In this document: positions 6,165 to 6,165 of the stretch, piece by piece
Layout of the letters: each line of letters starts with the position of its first letter
Position numbering within the stretch: position 1 is the first letter of the stretch
DNA from: UBA1801 sp035353395
Lineage (GTDB): Bacteria; Acidobacteriota; Holophagae; Holophagales; Holophagaceae
Length of the DNA stretch: 6,165 nt
Reading direction: 5' to 3'
Assembly: GCA_035353395.1 (NCBI GenBank)
Contig: DAOPZL010000096.1
Location: forward strand, 1-6,165
Program-made: the position numbers and the translations under genes
Notes under the pieces: model-generated
The model's input: the letters and a program-made list of their open reading frames with translations, nothing else
Told to the model about the DNA's origin: nothing
Database searches by the model: none

Positions 6165-6165
6165 G

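Overview
The window is very GC-rich bacterial chromosome, densely coded and apparently housekeeping in character. A Gram-negative-type cell plan is suggested by an exported c-type cytochrome and a multi-TM TgpA-type transglutaminase. The mix of genes (gatC, a DUF6982-like duplicated-domain protein, TgpA, PcrA with a C-terminal Tudor-like domain, a small cytochrome c) would suit Acidobacteriota of the Holophaga/Geothrix type or a deltaproteobacterial-type lineage. This is an impression, not a demonstrated assignment. No mobile element, CRISPR array or phage gene is visible.

Layout from left to right. Bases 1-243 hold the 3' end of gatC (+). After an 83-nt, relatively AT-rich gap comes a 132-aa protein made of two copies of a small beta-rich domain (+, 327-725). 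A membrane-anchored zinc-ribbon protein with an Asp/Gly-rich tail (-, 729-1319) converges on it with only 3 nt between the stop codons. A 71-nt divergent intergenic region with a perfect 6-bp inverted repeat separates that gene from a 659-aa TgpA-family membrane transglutaminase (+, 1391-3370). The transglutaminase stop codon directly abuts that of pcrA/uvrD (-, 3371-5653). Upstream of pcrA on the same strand is a small exported monoheme cytochrome c (-, 5681-6031), which probably forms a two-gene operon with pcrA. The window closes with a complete tRNA-Leu(UAA) (+, 6079-6164, CCA encoded).

The genes do not form one pathway. They cover translation (GatC, tRNA-Leu), DNA repair and transcription-associated helicase activity (PcrA), envelope functions (TgpA, zinc-ribbon protein) and electron transfer (cytochrome c). 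The most interesting signals lie between the genes. A 10-bp hairpin begins right after the cytochrome stop codon and hides both the Shine-Dalgarno sequence and the start codon of pcrA, which suggests translational coupling. The tgpA GTG start has no usable Shine-Dalgarno sequence and lies in one arm of an inverted repeat. Both convergent gene pairs have essentially no intergenic DNA. The tRNA for UUA sits among genes that contain no UUA codon at all. I see no convincing evidence of an undescribed multi-gene system here.
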